The notes under the pieces are model-generated. The model made no database searches. It had not been told where the DNA came from and saw nothing but the letters and a program-made list of their open reading frames with translations. From NCBI GenBank assembly GCA_024763055.1, contig JANTGH010000005.1, positions 1 to 54,332 on the forward strand: a DNA stretch of 54,332 nucleotides. The letters are read 5' to 3'. A program made the position numbers and the translations under genes. Shown here one piece after another: positions 34,584 to 43,875 of this stretch (position 1 is its first letter; each line of letters opens with the position of its first letter). Source of the DNA: Desulfobulbaceae bacterium (GTDB lineage: Bacteria; Desulfobacterota; Desulfobulbia; Desulfobulbales; Desulfobulbaceae).

Positions 34584-35585
34584 ATGAACAGGGTTGTTGT
34601 GACCGGCGGTGGCGGATTTGTCGGTTCAGCCATTGTCCGCAGACTGCTGGCGAGGGGTGACCGGGTAACTGTGGTTGGTCGTTCCAGGTATCCTGAACTC
34701 ATCGCGATGGGTGTCACCTGCCTGCAGGGTGATATTGCCGACCAGAATCTTATGAATCAGGCCTGTAAAAATACCGACCTGGTGTTTCATGTGGCGGCCA
34801 AGGCCGGTATCTGGGGCAGATGGCAGGATTACGTTCAGACAAATGTTCACGGCACCATCGCCTGTATCAGAAGCTGCCGGAAGAATAATGTTCCTGCGTT
34901 GGTGTATACCTCAACCCCGTCCGTGGTTTTTGATCGACATGATCTTGAAGGGGCCGACGAGCGAACACCTTATGCGAAAAAGAGCCTTTGTCATTATGCG
35001 ATGAGTAAAATTATTGCCGAAAAGCTTGTTTTGCAGGCGAACAGCGCAACGCTGTCAACCACGGCAATCAGGCCGCACCTGATCTGGGGACCGGGAGACC
35101 CTCATCTGGTTCCCCGACTGCTGGATCGAGGGCAAAGAAAAAAGCTTAAGATCGTAGGAAACGGCGCTAATCAGGTGGATATTACCTATATCGACAATGT
35201 CGTCCAGGCGCACCTGCTGGCCGCGGATAATCTTCTTGGAACAGGAAGTGCTGCCGGACGCGCTTTTTTTATCGGTCAGGAAAAGCCCGTTGTTCTGTGG
35301 GAGTGGATAAACGGTTTATTTGCGGAAATGGGCATTGAGCGGGTACGGAAAAGGGTTCCGTTTATGTTTGCCTATCTTGCCGGCGGCCTGCTCGAATTAA
35401 TGTATAGTGGATTGCAACGCACCGTGGAACCGCCGATGACCAGGTTTGTCGCCCTGCAGCTGGCCAGGTCGCATTGGTTTAATCATGGTGCGGCTGAAGA
35501 AGTCCTTGGCTATCAACCTGAGATTTCAACCCGGGAGGGTATGAAACGGCTTCTTCGGTATTGCAGGAATGGAGTTGAGCGGTAA
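34584..35585 (+). CDS. oleD: OleD: 2-alkyl-3-oxoacid reductase (NAD(P)-dependent epimerase/3-beta-HSD family)
   Basis: Reduces the OleA product to the 2-alkyl-3-hydroxy acid used by OleC. It is 333 aa from ATG 34584, set by GGAGG 5 bases upstream; the track ORF starts within oleC. The Rossmann motif is VVVTGGGGFVGSAIVRRLLARG at residues 3-24. The active site is Tyr138-x3-Lys142 (HYAMSK) with the YTSTPSVVF segment supplying Ser/Thr. The tail with PFMFAYLAGGLLELMY is typical of the 3-beta-hydroxysteroid-dehydrogenase branch and gives a membrane-facing helix. It is the last gene of the cluster; a hairpin without a U tract follows at 35649-35668. Confidence 0.92.
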   Translation: MNRVVVTGGGGFVGSAIVRRLLARGDRVTVVGRSRYPELIAMGVTCLQGDIADQNLMNQACKNTDLVFHVAAKAGIWGRWQDYVQTNVHGTIACIRSCRKNNVPALVYTSTPSVVFDRHDLEGADERTPYAKKSLCHYAMSKIIAEKLVLQANSATLSTTAIRPHLIWGPGDPHLVPRLLDRGQRKKLKIVGNGANQVDITYIDNVVQAHLLAADNLLGTGSAAGRAFFIGQEKPVVLWEWINGLFAEMGIERVRKRVPFMFAYLAGGLLELMYSGLQRTVEPPMTRFVALQLARSHWFNHGAAEEVLGYQPEISTREGMKRLLRYCRNGVER

Positions 35586-35719
35586 TTATTGGTTTTAATT
35601 TTTTTGGCTTTCGCATCAATTTTTTTGAATGACGGCCGGAATGCGTAATCCCGCCCGTACTGGCGGGAAGTATCAGGCAAGCTGGGAAAAAAATGTTCCC
35701 CGTTACCCAGAAAAAAGAT

Positions 35720-35748
35720 TTGACAATATGCCCTTTTTTAATTAGGTA
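35720..35748 (+). promoter_or_regulatory. Possible promoter of the ATP synthase operon
   Basis: TTGACA (35720-35725) and, after 17 bases, TAGGTA (35743-35748) lie about 78 bases before the first atp gene. The -35 is perfect but the -10 is poor, so confidence is limited. The hairpin TCCCGCC/GGCGGGA at 35649-35668 lies just upstream. Confidence 0.35.
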
Positions 35749-35825
35749 TCCCCTCGTGACCTGAACCACCATTCACTTTCTTTCGTTAGGGAAGAGATTT
35801 TATAAAGTCATCAGGAGTAGTTGTT

Positions 35826-36257
35826 ATGATTACGTTAGACGTTACCTTGATAGTACATCTTGTTATTATGCTTACTATGATGTTTGTTCTCAATGCAATA
35901 CTCTATAAGCCCATTCTTGCTATTTTGAAAAAGCGGCAGGAAAAAATCGATGGGCTTAATAATGATGCTGACCAGTTTGAAGAAAATGCCCGTCATCGTC
36001 AGGCCGAAGTAGATAAGAAGATGCATGAGGCAAGTATGAAAGCAAAAAAGGCTCTTGATGGCGCCCGGAGTGAAGCGCAGGTTGTCGGTGCTGAAAAGCT
36101 TGCGGCAATCAGGCAGGAAGCGGATGGGGAAAAAGAAAAACAGTTAAGCGCGCTTCGCACCGAAATACAGACCGCCAGAAAAGAGCTTCAGGATAATACG
36201 GCTGGGTTTGCCCAGGAAATGGCTGCAAAGATACTTGGAAGGAGTCTGGAGGCATGA
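35826..36257 (+). CDS. atpF': ATP synthase F0 subunit b'
   Basis: A 143-aa peripheral-stalk subunit of the F1Fo ATP synthase. The N-terminal membrane helix (residues about 5-27, LDVTLIVHLVIMLTMMFVLNAILYKP) is followed by a long charged coiled coil to the C-terminus. AGGAGT precedes the ATG. The divergent b' next to a true b subunit is normal for cyanobacteria and many alpha- and deltaproteobacteria, where one of each replaces the b homodimer. The stop overlaps the atpF start (ATGA). Confidence 0.93.
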   Translation: MITLDVTLIVHLVIMLTMMFVLNAILYKPILAILKKRQEKIDGLNNDADQFEENARHRQAEVDKKMHEASMKAKKALDGARSEAQVVGAEKLAAIRQEADGEKEKQLSALRTEIQTARKELQDNTAGFAQEMAAKILGRSLEA

Positions 36258-36979
36258 AGGTGAAAATAATTAAGATTGTTCTGCCTGTACTGTTGGCAGT
36301 TGCCCTTTGTGCGGCGCCAGCAGTTTTTGCTGCGGAACATGGAGCTGCAGAGGCAATTGCTGCAGATGGTCAGGCGTTGCATGGTGTTGAAGCAGGGCAC
36401 GGTGAGCAGGCTGCAGAAATGGCGGTTGCGGTTCACGAGGGTGCAGGTGGTGCTGTTGAGCACGCGGCTGGAGAGCATCATGCGCCAATGATTACACCAG
36501 CCAAACTGAAAGACTTGTTTTGGTTGACATTAAACTTTCTGGGTCTTGTAATTATCCTGGTAAAGTTTCTCGCCAAGCCCATCAGCTCCGCGTTAATCGG
36601 TCGTCAGGTACAGATCAAAGAGGAGCTGGAAAATCTGCAGCTGAAAAGAGATGAAGCCGAGCGTTCTTATAAAGAGTTCGAGTCTCGATTGGCCGGCATG
36701 GAAAAAGAGATGGAAGGCGTTGTAGAAAAAGCTGTTGCTCTTGCTGAAACTGAGAAAAAGAGAATTCTTGAAGAGGCTGAGCGGGCAGCTGAAGATATTA
36801 AGCGTCAAGCGGAAGCAGCAGTAATGGCTGAGCTGGTTGATGCGAAGCGTTCATTGCGCGATGAGGTTGCCGATCAGGCGGCCGCTATGGCTGAAGAGTT
36901 GATCGTGAAAAATCTGACCCCTAAGGATCAGGTCGCGATTACTGAACAGTATCTTGACAGAGTGGGTGCGGTACAGTGA
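36254..36979 (+). CDS. atpF: ATP synthase F0 subunit b, with N-terminal extension
   Basis: A 241-aa b subunit, longer than the usual 156-170 aa. The extra part is at the N-terminus: a signal-peptide-like segment (MKVKIIKIVLPVLLAVALCAAPAVFAAE) followed by about 55 residues rich in Ala, Glu, Gly and His (HGAAEAI, AVHEGAGGAVEH). Then comes the normal membrane helix (DLFWLTLNFLGLVIILVKFLAKPIS) and a coiled coil to the end. The extension would lie in the periplasm. Similar extended b subunits are known in deltaproteobacteria. Starts and stops overlap atpF' and atpH. Confidence 0.93.
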   Translation: MKVKIIKIVLPVLLAVALCAAPAVFAAEHGAAEAIAADGQALHGVEAGHGEQAAEMAVAVHEGAGGAVEHAAGEHHAPMITPAKLKDLFWLTLNFLGLVIILVKFLAKPISSALIGRQVQIKEELENLQLKRDEAERSYKEFESRLAGMEKEMEGVVEKAVALAETEKKRILEEAERAAEDIKRQAEAAVMAELVDAKRSLRDEVADQAAAMAEELIVKNLTPKDQVAITEQYLDRVGAVQ

Positions 36980-37518
36980 GACAGACTATCTTAGCACAAC
37001 GGTATGCCAGGGCGCTTTTTTCCCTTGGCAAAGAGAAAGGGAAAAATGAAAGTTACAGCAAGGCGCTCGGCGCAATTGCTGAGCTCTATAAAGAGGAATC
37101 TATAGAGAATGCTTTGATCAATCCGTTATATCCGCTTGATGTCAGGCAAAAGGTTATGGCAAAAATTGCCAAATCAGCCAAAGCGGATACAATCTTGACC
37201 AGTTTCTTGAATCTTCTCGTTGAGAAGAAGAGAGCGGATATCCTGCCGGATATTGCTCATGAGATGCAGGTCATGGTTGATCAGGAGCAGAACATCAGCC
37301 ATGGTTCAGTGGTATCGGCCATCAAGCTTGATAAAGCCCTGAAGGAAAAAATCCAGCAGGCTCTGGAAAAAATTACAGGAAACAAGGTCATGCTTGAGGC
37401 CAGTGTCGATCCATCCATCATTGGCGGTGTCATCGCCAAGGTGGGCGACCTGGTACTTGATGGGAGTATAAAAACACAACTTAATGGATTAAAAGAGTCT
37501 ATCAAGGGGAGAGAATAG
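36976..37518 (+). CDS. atpH: ATP synthase F1 subunit delta
   Basis: A 180-aa subunit linking the peripheral stalk to the top of F1. N-terminal helical bundle: [18 protein letters not shown]. The C-terminal motif [29 protein letters not shown] is the family signature. The start is GTG, overlapping the atpF stop (GTGA); atpA begins 4 bases after its own stop. Confidence 0.95.
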   Translation: MRQTILAQRYARALFSLGKEKGKNESYSKALGAIAELYKEESIENALINPLYPLDVRQKVMAKIAKSAKADTILTSFLNLLVEKKRADILPDIAHEMQVMVDQEQNISHGSVVSAIKLDKALKEKIQQALEKITGNKVMLEASVDPSIIGGVIAKVGDLVLDGSIKTQLNGLKESIKGRE

Positions 37519-37522
37519 TCAA

Positions 37523-39046
37523 ATGCAGATCAAAGCCGAAGAAATCAGTCAGATCATTAAGGATCAAATAGCTGGCTACGAAAGTGATGTAGACCTGAAG
37601 GAAACAGGAACAGTTCTCTCCGTTGGTGACGGTATTGCCCGTGTTTATGGCGTAGAGAATTGTCAGGCCATGGAGCTGCTTGAGTTTCCAGGCGGTATTA
37701 TGGGCCTTGCCCTCAACCTTGAGGAAGATAACGTCGGTGTCGCCGTTATGGGTGATGTGCGTTATATTAAAGAGGGTGATACGGTGAAACGAACTGGTCG
37801 TATCGCTGAGGTTCCGGTTGGTCCTCCTCTGGAAGGACGAGTCGTTGACGGTATCGGCCAGCCTATTGACGGCAAGGGGCCGATCGAAGGTGCTGAGAGC
37901 AGGAAGATGGAAGTTTTGGCTCCCGGTGTTATTGCCCGTAAAGGTGTTCATGAGCCCTGCTATACCGGTTATAAGGCCGTTGACGGCATGACTCCGGTTG
38001 GTCGTGGTCAGCGCGAATTGATTATTGGTGACCGCCAGATCGGTAAGACTGCACTCTGCGTTGACGCCATCATTGCCCAGAAAGAAACCGATGTCCATTG
38101 TATCTATGTGGCTACCGGTCAGAAAAAATCCACAGTAGCTCTGGTTGTTGAGGCCCTGCGTAAGCATGGCGCAATGGAATATACCACTGTTGTCGCGGCC
38201 TGTGCATCCGATCCTGCTCCAATGCAGTATGTATCAGCCATGGTTGGTTGCGCAATGGGTGAGTATTTTCGTGATAATGGTCAGCACGCACTGATCATCT
38301 ATGATGATCTTTCCAAACAGGCCGTGTCTTATCGTGAGCTTTCCCTGCTGCTCAGGCGTCCTCCGGGACGTGAGGCCTATCCCGGTGATATTTTCTTTAA
38401 CCATTCCCGTCTTCTTGAGCGGGCGGCCAAGGTAAGTGACGATCTCGGCGCTGGATCTCTAACCGCATTACCGATTATTGAAACTCAGGCCGGTGATGTA
38501 TCCGCCTTTATTCCTACAAACGTTATTTCAATCACCGATGGCCAGGTTTTTCTTGAGCCAAGCCTGTTTTTTGCCGGTGTTCGACCCGCCATCAACGTTG
38601 GTATTTCCGTATCTCGTGTTGGTGGCGCCGCCCAGGTTAAGGCGATGAAACAGGTTGCCGGTACCCTTCGACTTGATCTGGCTCAGTATCGAGAGCTCGC
38701 TGCTTTTGCTGGTTTCGGCTCTGATCTTGATGCCGCTACCCAGGCCCAGTTAACCCGTGGTGAGCGTCTTGTAGAAGCTCTCAAGCAGCCGCAGTATCAA
38801 CCCTTGAGCATGGAAAAACAGGTTACCATCCTGTTTGCCGGCACAAAGGGTTTTCTTGATGAATTTCCGGTGAATGTTATTGGAGAATATGAGCAGGAGC
38901 TGTATACCTACATTGAAAGCAATGAACCGTCTATTTTTTCCGATTTAAAAAATAAACAGGAAATCGACTCTGGTCTTGAAGAAAAAATGCGTAAAGCAAT
39001 TACCGCATTTGGTGAGACGTTTAAGGCCACAAAAGGGCTGAATTAA
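37523..39046 (+). CDS. atpA: ATP synthase F1 subunit alpha
   Basis: A 507-aa non-catalytic nucleotide-binding subunit of F1. It has the P-loop [10 protein letters not shown] near residue 170, the Arg-finger region ([14 protein letters not shown]) near 365 and the ATPase alpha/beta signature [13 protein letters not shown]. Length and N-terminal beta barrel ([30 protein letters not shown]) are standard. AAATAGTCAA separates the start from a GGGGAGAG ribosome binding site at the end of atpH. Confidence 0.98.
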   Translation: MQIKAEEISQIIKDQIAGYESDVDLKETGTVLSVGDGIARVYGVENCQAMELLEFPGGIMGLALNLEEDNVGVAVMGDVRYIKEGDTVKRTGRIAEVPVGPPLEGRVVDGIGQPIDGKGPIEGAESRKMEVLAPGVIARKGVHEPCYTGYKAVDGMTPVGRGQRELIIGDRQIGKTALCVDAIIAQKETDVHCIYVATGQKKSTVALVVEALRKHGAMEYTTVVAACASDPAPMQYVSAMVGCAMGEYFRDNGQHALIIYDDLSKQAVSYRELSLLLRRPPGREAYPGDIFFNHSRLLERAAKVSDDLGAGSLTALPIIETQAGDVSAFIPTNVISITDGQVFLEPSLFFAGVRPAINVGISVSRVGGAAQVKAMKQVAGTLRLDLAQYRELAAFAGFGSDLDAATQAQLTRGERLVEALKQPQYQPLSMEKQVTILFAGTKGFLDEFPVNVIGEYEQELYTYIESNEPSIFSDLKNKQEIDSGLEEKMRKAITAFGETFKATKGLN

Positions 39047-39064
39047 GCATAGAGGAAGCAATCC

Positions 39065-39946
39065 ATGCCAGGATTAAAGGATGTCAAAGATAAAATAGAG
39101 GGTGTCACCAAGACCTCGCAGATCACCCAGGCAATGAATATGGTTGCCTCGGCCAAGTTGCGGGGTGCGCAGGAGAAGATGGAAGCCTTCCGACCCTATT
39201 CGGAAAAATTTTCCGAGACCATGGGTGACCTTTCCGGAGGAATGGATGGAAGTAACCTTCCCCTGATGGAAGTGCGTGAAGTCAAGTCGGTAGAGATTGT
39301 CGTCGTAACTTCAGATCGTGGGCTGTGTGGCAGTTTTAATGCTCACATCCTTTCCACTGCGCTTAATCTCATGCAACAATATGAGAGTGAAGGGAAAAAG
39401 GTTTCCTTTGTAACGGTCGGCAATAAAGCGCAGCAGGGTCTGAAGCGAACAGGGAAGATTCGAGCTTCGTTTAAGGATATCATGGGTACTTTTCAGATGT
39501 ATAACGCCCGTGAGATCTCCATGGGGATCAGTGAGAATTTCATCAACGGTGAAAGTGATCAGGTTGATCTTATTTACGGTAAATTCCATTCGGTAGCCGT
39601 TCAGAAACCTGAAGTTGAAGAGTTATTGCCCATTAAGCCTGTTGAAAGCGAAGAGGAAGTTGAAGAAAAGAAAAGCGAGGTGAGCGGCGCCTATATATAC
39701 GAGCCAGATCCGGAAGAGATCATGGAGGTATTACTGCCGTTGTATCTCAATGTTCAGGTATATCATGCCATGATTGAGGTTGGAGCCAGTGAGCATGCCG
39801 CCCGTATGACGGCGATGGACAATGCAACCAATGCCTGTAAAGATATGATAGCTGAACTTACTCAGCTTTATAATAAAGCTCGTCAGGCAGCCATTACCGG
39901 CGAGTTGATGGATATTGTCGGTGGTGCTGAGGCGCTGAAAGGCTAA
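39065..39946 (+). CDS. atpG: ATP synthase F1 subunit gamma
   Basis: A 293-aa rotor shaft of F1. The N-terminal helix is LKDVKDKIEGVTKTSQITQAMNMVASAKL, the middle has VVVTSDRGLCGSFN, and the C-terminal signature ASEHAARMTAMDNATNACKDMIAELTQLYNKARQAAITGEL is complete. The hydrophilic insert EELLPIKPVESEEEVEEKKSEV near residue 190-212 is moderately longer and more acidic than in the E. coli protein. AGAGGAAG lies before the ATG. Confidence 0.97.
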   Translation: MPGLKDVKDKIEGVTKTSQITQAMNMVASAKLRGAQEKMEAFRPYSEKFSETMGDLSGGMDGSNLPLMEVREVKSVEIVVVTSDRGLCGSFNAHILSTALNLMQQYESEGKKVSFVTVGNKAQQGLKRTGKIRASFKDIMGTFQMYNAREISMGISENFINGESDQVDLIYGKFHSVAVQKPEVEELLPIKPVESEEEVEEKKSEVSGAYIYEPDPEEIMEVLLPLYLNVQVYHAMIEVGASEHAARMTAMDNATNACKDMIAELTQLYNKARQAAITGELMDIVGGAEALKG

Positions 39947-39976
39947 CGAAACTACCTTGCGTATTTAATCTGATAG

Positions 39977-41413
<1,437 letters not shown>

Positions 41414-41447
41414 CGTAGAGAGCGTAAGCTGAACCGAGGTGTAAACG

Positions 41448-41864
41448 ATGGCACAGATTCATCTTGAAGTCGTCACTCCCAGCGGACCTGTAATCAGTGA
41501 TGATGTAGACATTGTCACTGCTCCCGGTGTCGGTGGTGAGTTTGGCGTCCTGGCAAATCATGCTCCTTTTTTGAGCACGATAAAAACAGGTACCTTGAAT
41601 TTCAAGAAAGACAATCAGACCAAGTATCTTATGGTCAGTGGTGGTTTTTCAGAGGTATCAAACAATAAAATTACCTTTCTTGTGGAAAGTGCGGAGTTCG
41701 GGCATGATATTGATGTCGATCGCGCCATGCGGGCCAGGGAACGGGCTGAAAGGCGTATTTCCCAGGCTGAGTCACAGACGGAGAAAATAAATCGTGTTCG
41801 GGCTGAGGCTGCGTTACAACGCTCACTTGCCAGAATACGGACGGCGGAACTTGCCAAGCAATAG
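41448..41864 (+). CDS. atpC: ATP synthase F1 subunit epsilon
   Basis: A 138-aa foot subunit of the rotor that also inhibits hydrolysis. The N-terminal beta sandwich has [42 protein letters not shown]; the C-terminal helical hairpin has [14 protein letters not shown] and [25 protein letters not shown] lies before the ATG. It is the last gene of the operon: a strong terminator follows 23 bases after the stop. Subunits a and c are not in this window and must be encoded elsewhere. Confidence 0.96.
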   Translation: MAQIHLEVVTPSGPVISDDVDIVTAPGVGGEFGVLANHAPFLSTIKTGTLNFKKDNQTKYLMVSGGFSEVSNNKITFLVESAEFGHDIDVDRAMRARERAERRISQAESQTEKINRVRAEAALQRSLARIRTAELAKQ

Positions 41865-41886
41865 ACATAATTCTTTACATTTTTTC

Positions 41887-41918
41887 AGGCCGTCCCGACA
41901 GGGACGGCCTTTTTTTTC
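41887..41918 (+). terminator. Rho-independent terminator of the atp operon
   Basis: Perfect 10-bp stem AGGCCGTCCC/GGGACGGCCT with the 4-base loop GACA, followed by eight Ts. Confidence 0.95.
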
Positions 41919-42005
41919 ATATCTGCATTACCCTTGTCCCGGAAGCTGGAATTTTTTTCAGTTCCTTCTCCTGCCGCATTTCCAGCCTTTCAATTTGGAG
42001 GAATT

Positions 42006-43424
42006 ATGAAGCCCAAAGAACGTATGGCAATACCCCGTCACTATCCCAAGGAACTCCCCCCTGAAGAACGCATTACAAATTTCAAGGAAGTTACGTTCGG
42101 CTTTGATGAGGAAACGGCAATCCTTGAAGCAAATCGCTGCCTTCAATGTAAAAAACCTTTTTGTATACAAGGATGTCCAATTCATAATGATATTCCGGGA
42201 TTTATAGCACTACTCAGGGAGAAGAAATTTGAGGAAGCCTATTGGAAGGTCAGGGAAACCAGCACCATGCCTTCAGTATGCTCTCGTGTTTGTCCCCATG
42301 AATTTCAGTGTGAAGGTGCATGTGTACGAGGCAAGAAGGGTGAACCCGTTTCTATCGGCATGCTGGAAAGGTATTTAACTGATTGGATGGTTGCCAACGG
42401 CAAAAATATGTACAAAGAGTGCGCCCGGGCCAATGGTAAAAAAGTGGCGATTATCGGCTCCGGACCGGCAGGGATGACGGTTGCCCACCTTCTTTCTCAT
42501 CAGGGATACAGTTGCACTATTTTTGAGGCTCTTCCAATTTTTGGAGGAATGTTGTCCGTCGGTATTCCCCATTATCGACTTCCCCGTGATATTATCGGCG
42601 CGGAGCTCTACGCGCTTAAACACTGTGGGGTTGATATAGTGTATGGGACGACTATTGGACGTGATAAAATACTCGCAGAGCTTAAGAAAGAAGGATTTGA
42701 AACAGCTTTCCTTGGTATTGGCGCTCATGAAAGCCGGAAGCTTGGCATTGAAGGAGAAGAGGACACTCAAGGGGTTCTCCATGGTGTTGATTATCTTCGC
42801 CGGGTCCTGAGTGGCGAGGACGTAACTATCGGTAACAGGGTCGTGGTCGTTGGTGGTGGCAATGTTGCCATAGATGTGGCACGGGTCGCACTCCGCCGAG
42901 GTTCCAAAGATGTTTTTATTCTTTATCGCCGCACCAAAGAAGAAATGCCCGCTTCAAGCGTGGAAATTCATCATCTTGAAGAAGAGGGCGTTCGTATAGA
43001 GATGCTTGCAGCTCCAGTGAAGATCCACCAACAGGATGGCAAGATGACCGGAGTAGAATGCGTTCGCATGGAACTTGGCGAACCCGATGACTCCGGGCGT
43101 CGGAGGCCGGTGGTTAAGGAAGGGTCGAATTTTATTATTGAAGCGGATTCCATCATCCCTGCCATCAGCCAAAAGGTAAACCATACGGCTGATAAAGGAC
43201 TGCAGATGAAAATTGAATCATGGGGAACTTATCGTGTTAATCCCAAGACATTGCAGACCAGTATTGAATGGATTTTTGCCGGTGGCGATGATGTTCTTGG
43301 GCCCCAGACAGTAGCTAAAGCCATCTATCAGGGCAAGGTGGCTGCAGAGTCCATGCACAGATATATGCAGGGACAGGACTTATTCGAAGGACGGGACCTT
43401 ACCTGCTATATGGTTGACTGGTAG
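42006..43424 (+). CDS. GltD-type NADPH-dependent glutamate synthase small subunit-like oxidoreductase
   Basis: A 472-aa flavoprotein with an N-terminal iron-sulfur domain (CLQCKKPFCIQGCPIHNDIP, then CSRVCPHEFQCEGACVRG) for two 4Fe-4S clusters. A FAD-binding motif follows (KKVAIIGSGPAGMTVAHLLSHQGYSCTIFE), then an NADPH-binding motif (NRVVVVGGGNVAIDVARVALRRG). I moved the start to ATG 42006, 6 bases after GGAGG, from the track's 41934. No large glutamate synthase subunit and no FNR-like NfnA is adjacent. It could be a stand-alone homotetrameric GltA-type enzyme, a NfnB-like electron-bifurcation subunit or a sulfide dehydrogenase subunit. The sequence alone does not decide. Confidence 0.88.
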   Translation: MKPKERMAIPRHYPKELPPEERITNFKEVTFGFDEETAILEANRCLQCKKPFCIQGCPIHNDIPGFIALLREKKFEEAYWKVRETSTMPSVCSRVCPHEFQCEGACVRGKKGEPVSIGMLERYLTDWMVANGKNMYKECARANGKKVAIIGSGPAGMTVAHLLSHQGYSCTIFEALPIFGGMLSVGIPHYRLPRDIIGAELYALKHCGVDIVYGTTIGRDKILAELKKEGFETAFLGIGAHESRKLGIEGEEDTQGVLHGVDYLRRVLSGEDVTIGNRVVVVGGGNVAIDVARVALRRGSKDVFILYRRTKEEMPASSVEIHHLEEEGVRIEMLAAPVKIHQQDGKMTGVECVRMELGEPDDSGRRRPVVKEGSNFIIEADSIIPAISQKVNHTADKGLQMKIESWGTYRVNPKTLQTSIEWIFAGGDDVLGPQTVAKAIYQGKVAAESMHRYMQGQDLFEGRDLTCYMVDW

Positions 43425-43586
43425 GAAAGTTTCATCTTCAGATAGAGCGATAGTTTATACCGGTATCGTATGTCGTCCCATGGCCACAATGGTAATCTCA
43501 TATTTTCCAAGTAATCTGCTGCAAGACTTGAAAACACCATGCCTGCTTTGTTGCAGCTCCAAAAAGAATCCTTGATATACTTGATG
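43425..43586. other. Non-coding stretch between the GltD-like gene and the MITE-like element
   Basis: No gene, terminator or RNA is recognised in these bases. Together with the MITE-like element and about 120 bases beyond it, they form the 450-base gap between convergent genes. The track ORF 43406-43615 on the minus strand has no family character and is rejected. Confidence 0.6.
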
Positions 43587-43757
43587 GACTCGTAAAAAGT
43601 GCCAAGGCAGTTCAAGTCTTCAAATCCGTCATCCCCGAGGTAGTAGTCGGGGATCCATAACGTGGCGAAACAACTGGATTCCCGCCCAACAGACCACGGG
43701 AATGTCGAGATTAGCAGAATGCAGGATTACGGATTTGAAGACTTTTTAAGACTATGT
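43587..43757. repeat. MITE-like element with long terminal inverted repeats and two internal hairpins
   Basis: The outer arms pair as AAGTCTTCAAATCCG (43615-43629) with CGGATTTGAAGACTT (about 43730-43744), extended outward by GTAAAAAGT at 43592-43600 and ACTTTTTAAG on the other side. Inside are two clean hairpins: ATCCCCGA/TCGGGGAT (43631-43654) and ATTCCCG/CGGGAAT (43678-43702). There is no ORF. The layout (one long stem closing two arms) is that of a non-autonomous, palindromic mobile repeat. The sequence GGACTCGTAAAAAGT resembles intergenic repeats familiar from deltaproteobacteria, but I cannot check copy number here. Confidence 0.7.
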
Positions 43758-43875
43758 CATACTTCAGTATATCTTCGATTTTTTTAGAGCTTTTCCTCGA
43801 AGGTCTCACTTCGTTCACTACCTGCATTCACTGCCTTTTTCGGTTTTTGGCGACGATTTTTGTAAAATATGCGGG

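Noticed and set aside
24251-35585. Aryl polyene or PUFA (Pfa) synthase cluster
   Set aside because: There is no chain-length-factor partner, no multidomain Pfa synthase with tandem ACPs and no aryl-starter genes. The Ole genes and CrtI-like enzymes define a different arrangement.
43406-43615. 69-codon minus-strand ORF beside the MITE-like element
   Set aside because: No ribosome binding site or family character. It overlaps the end of the GltD-like gene and the repeat element.
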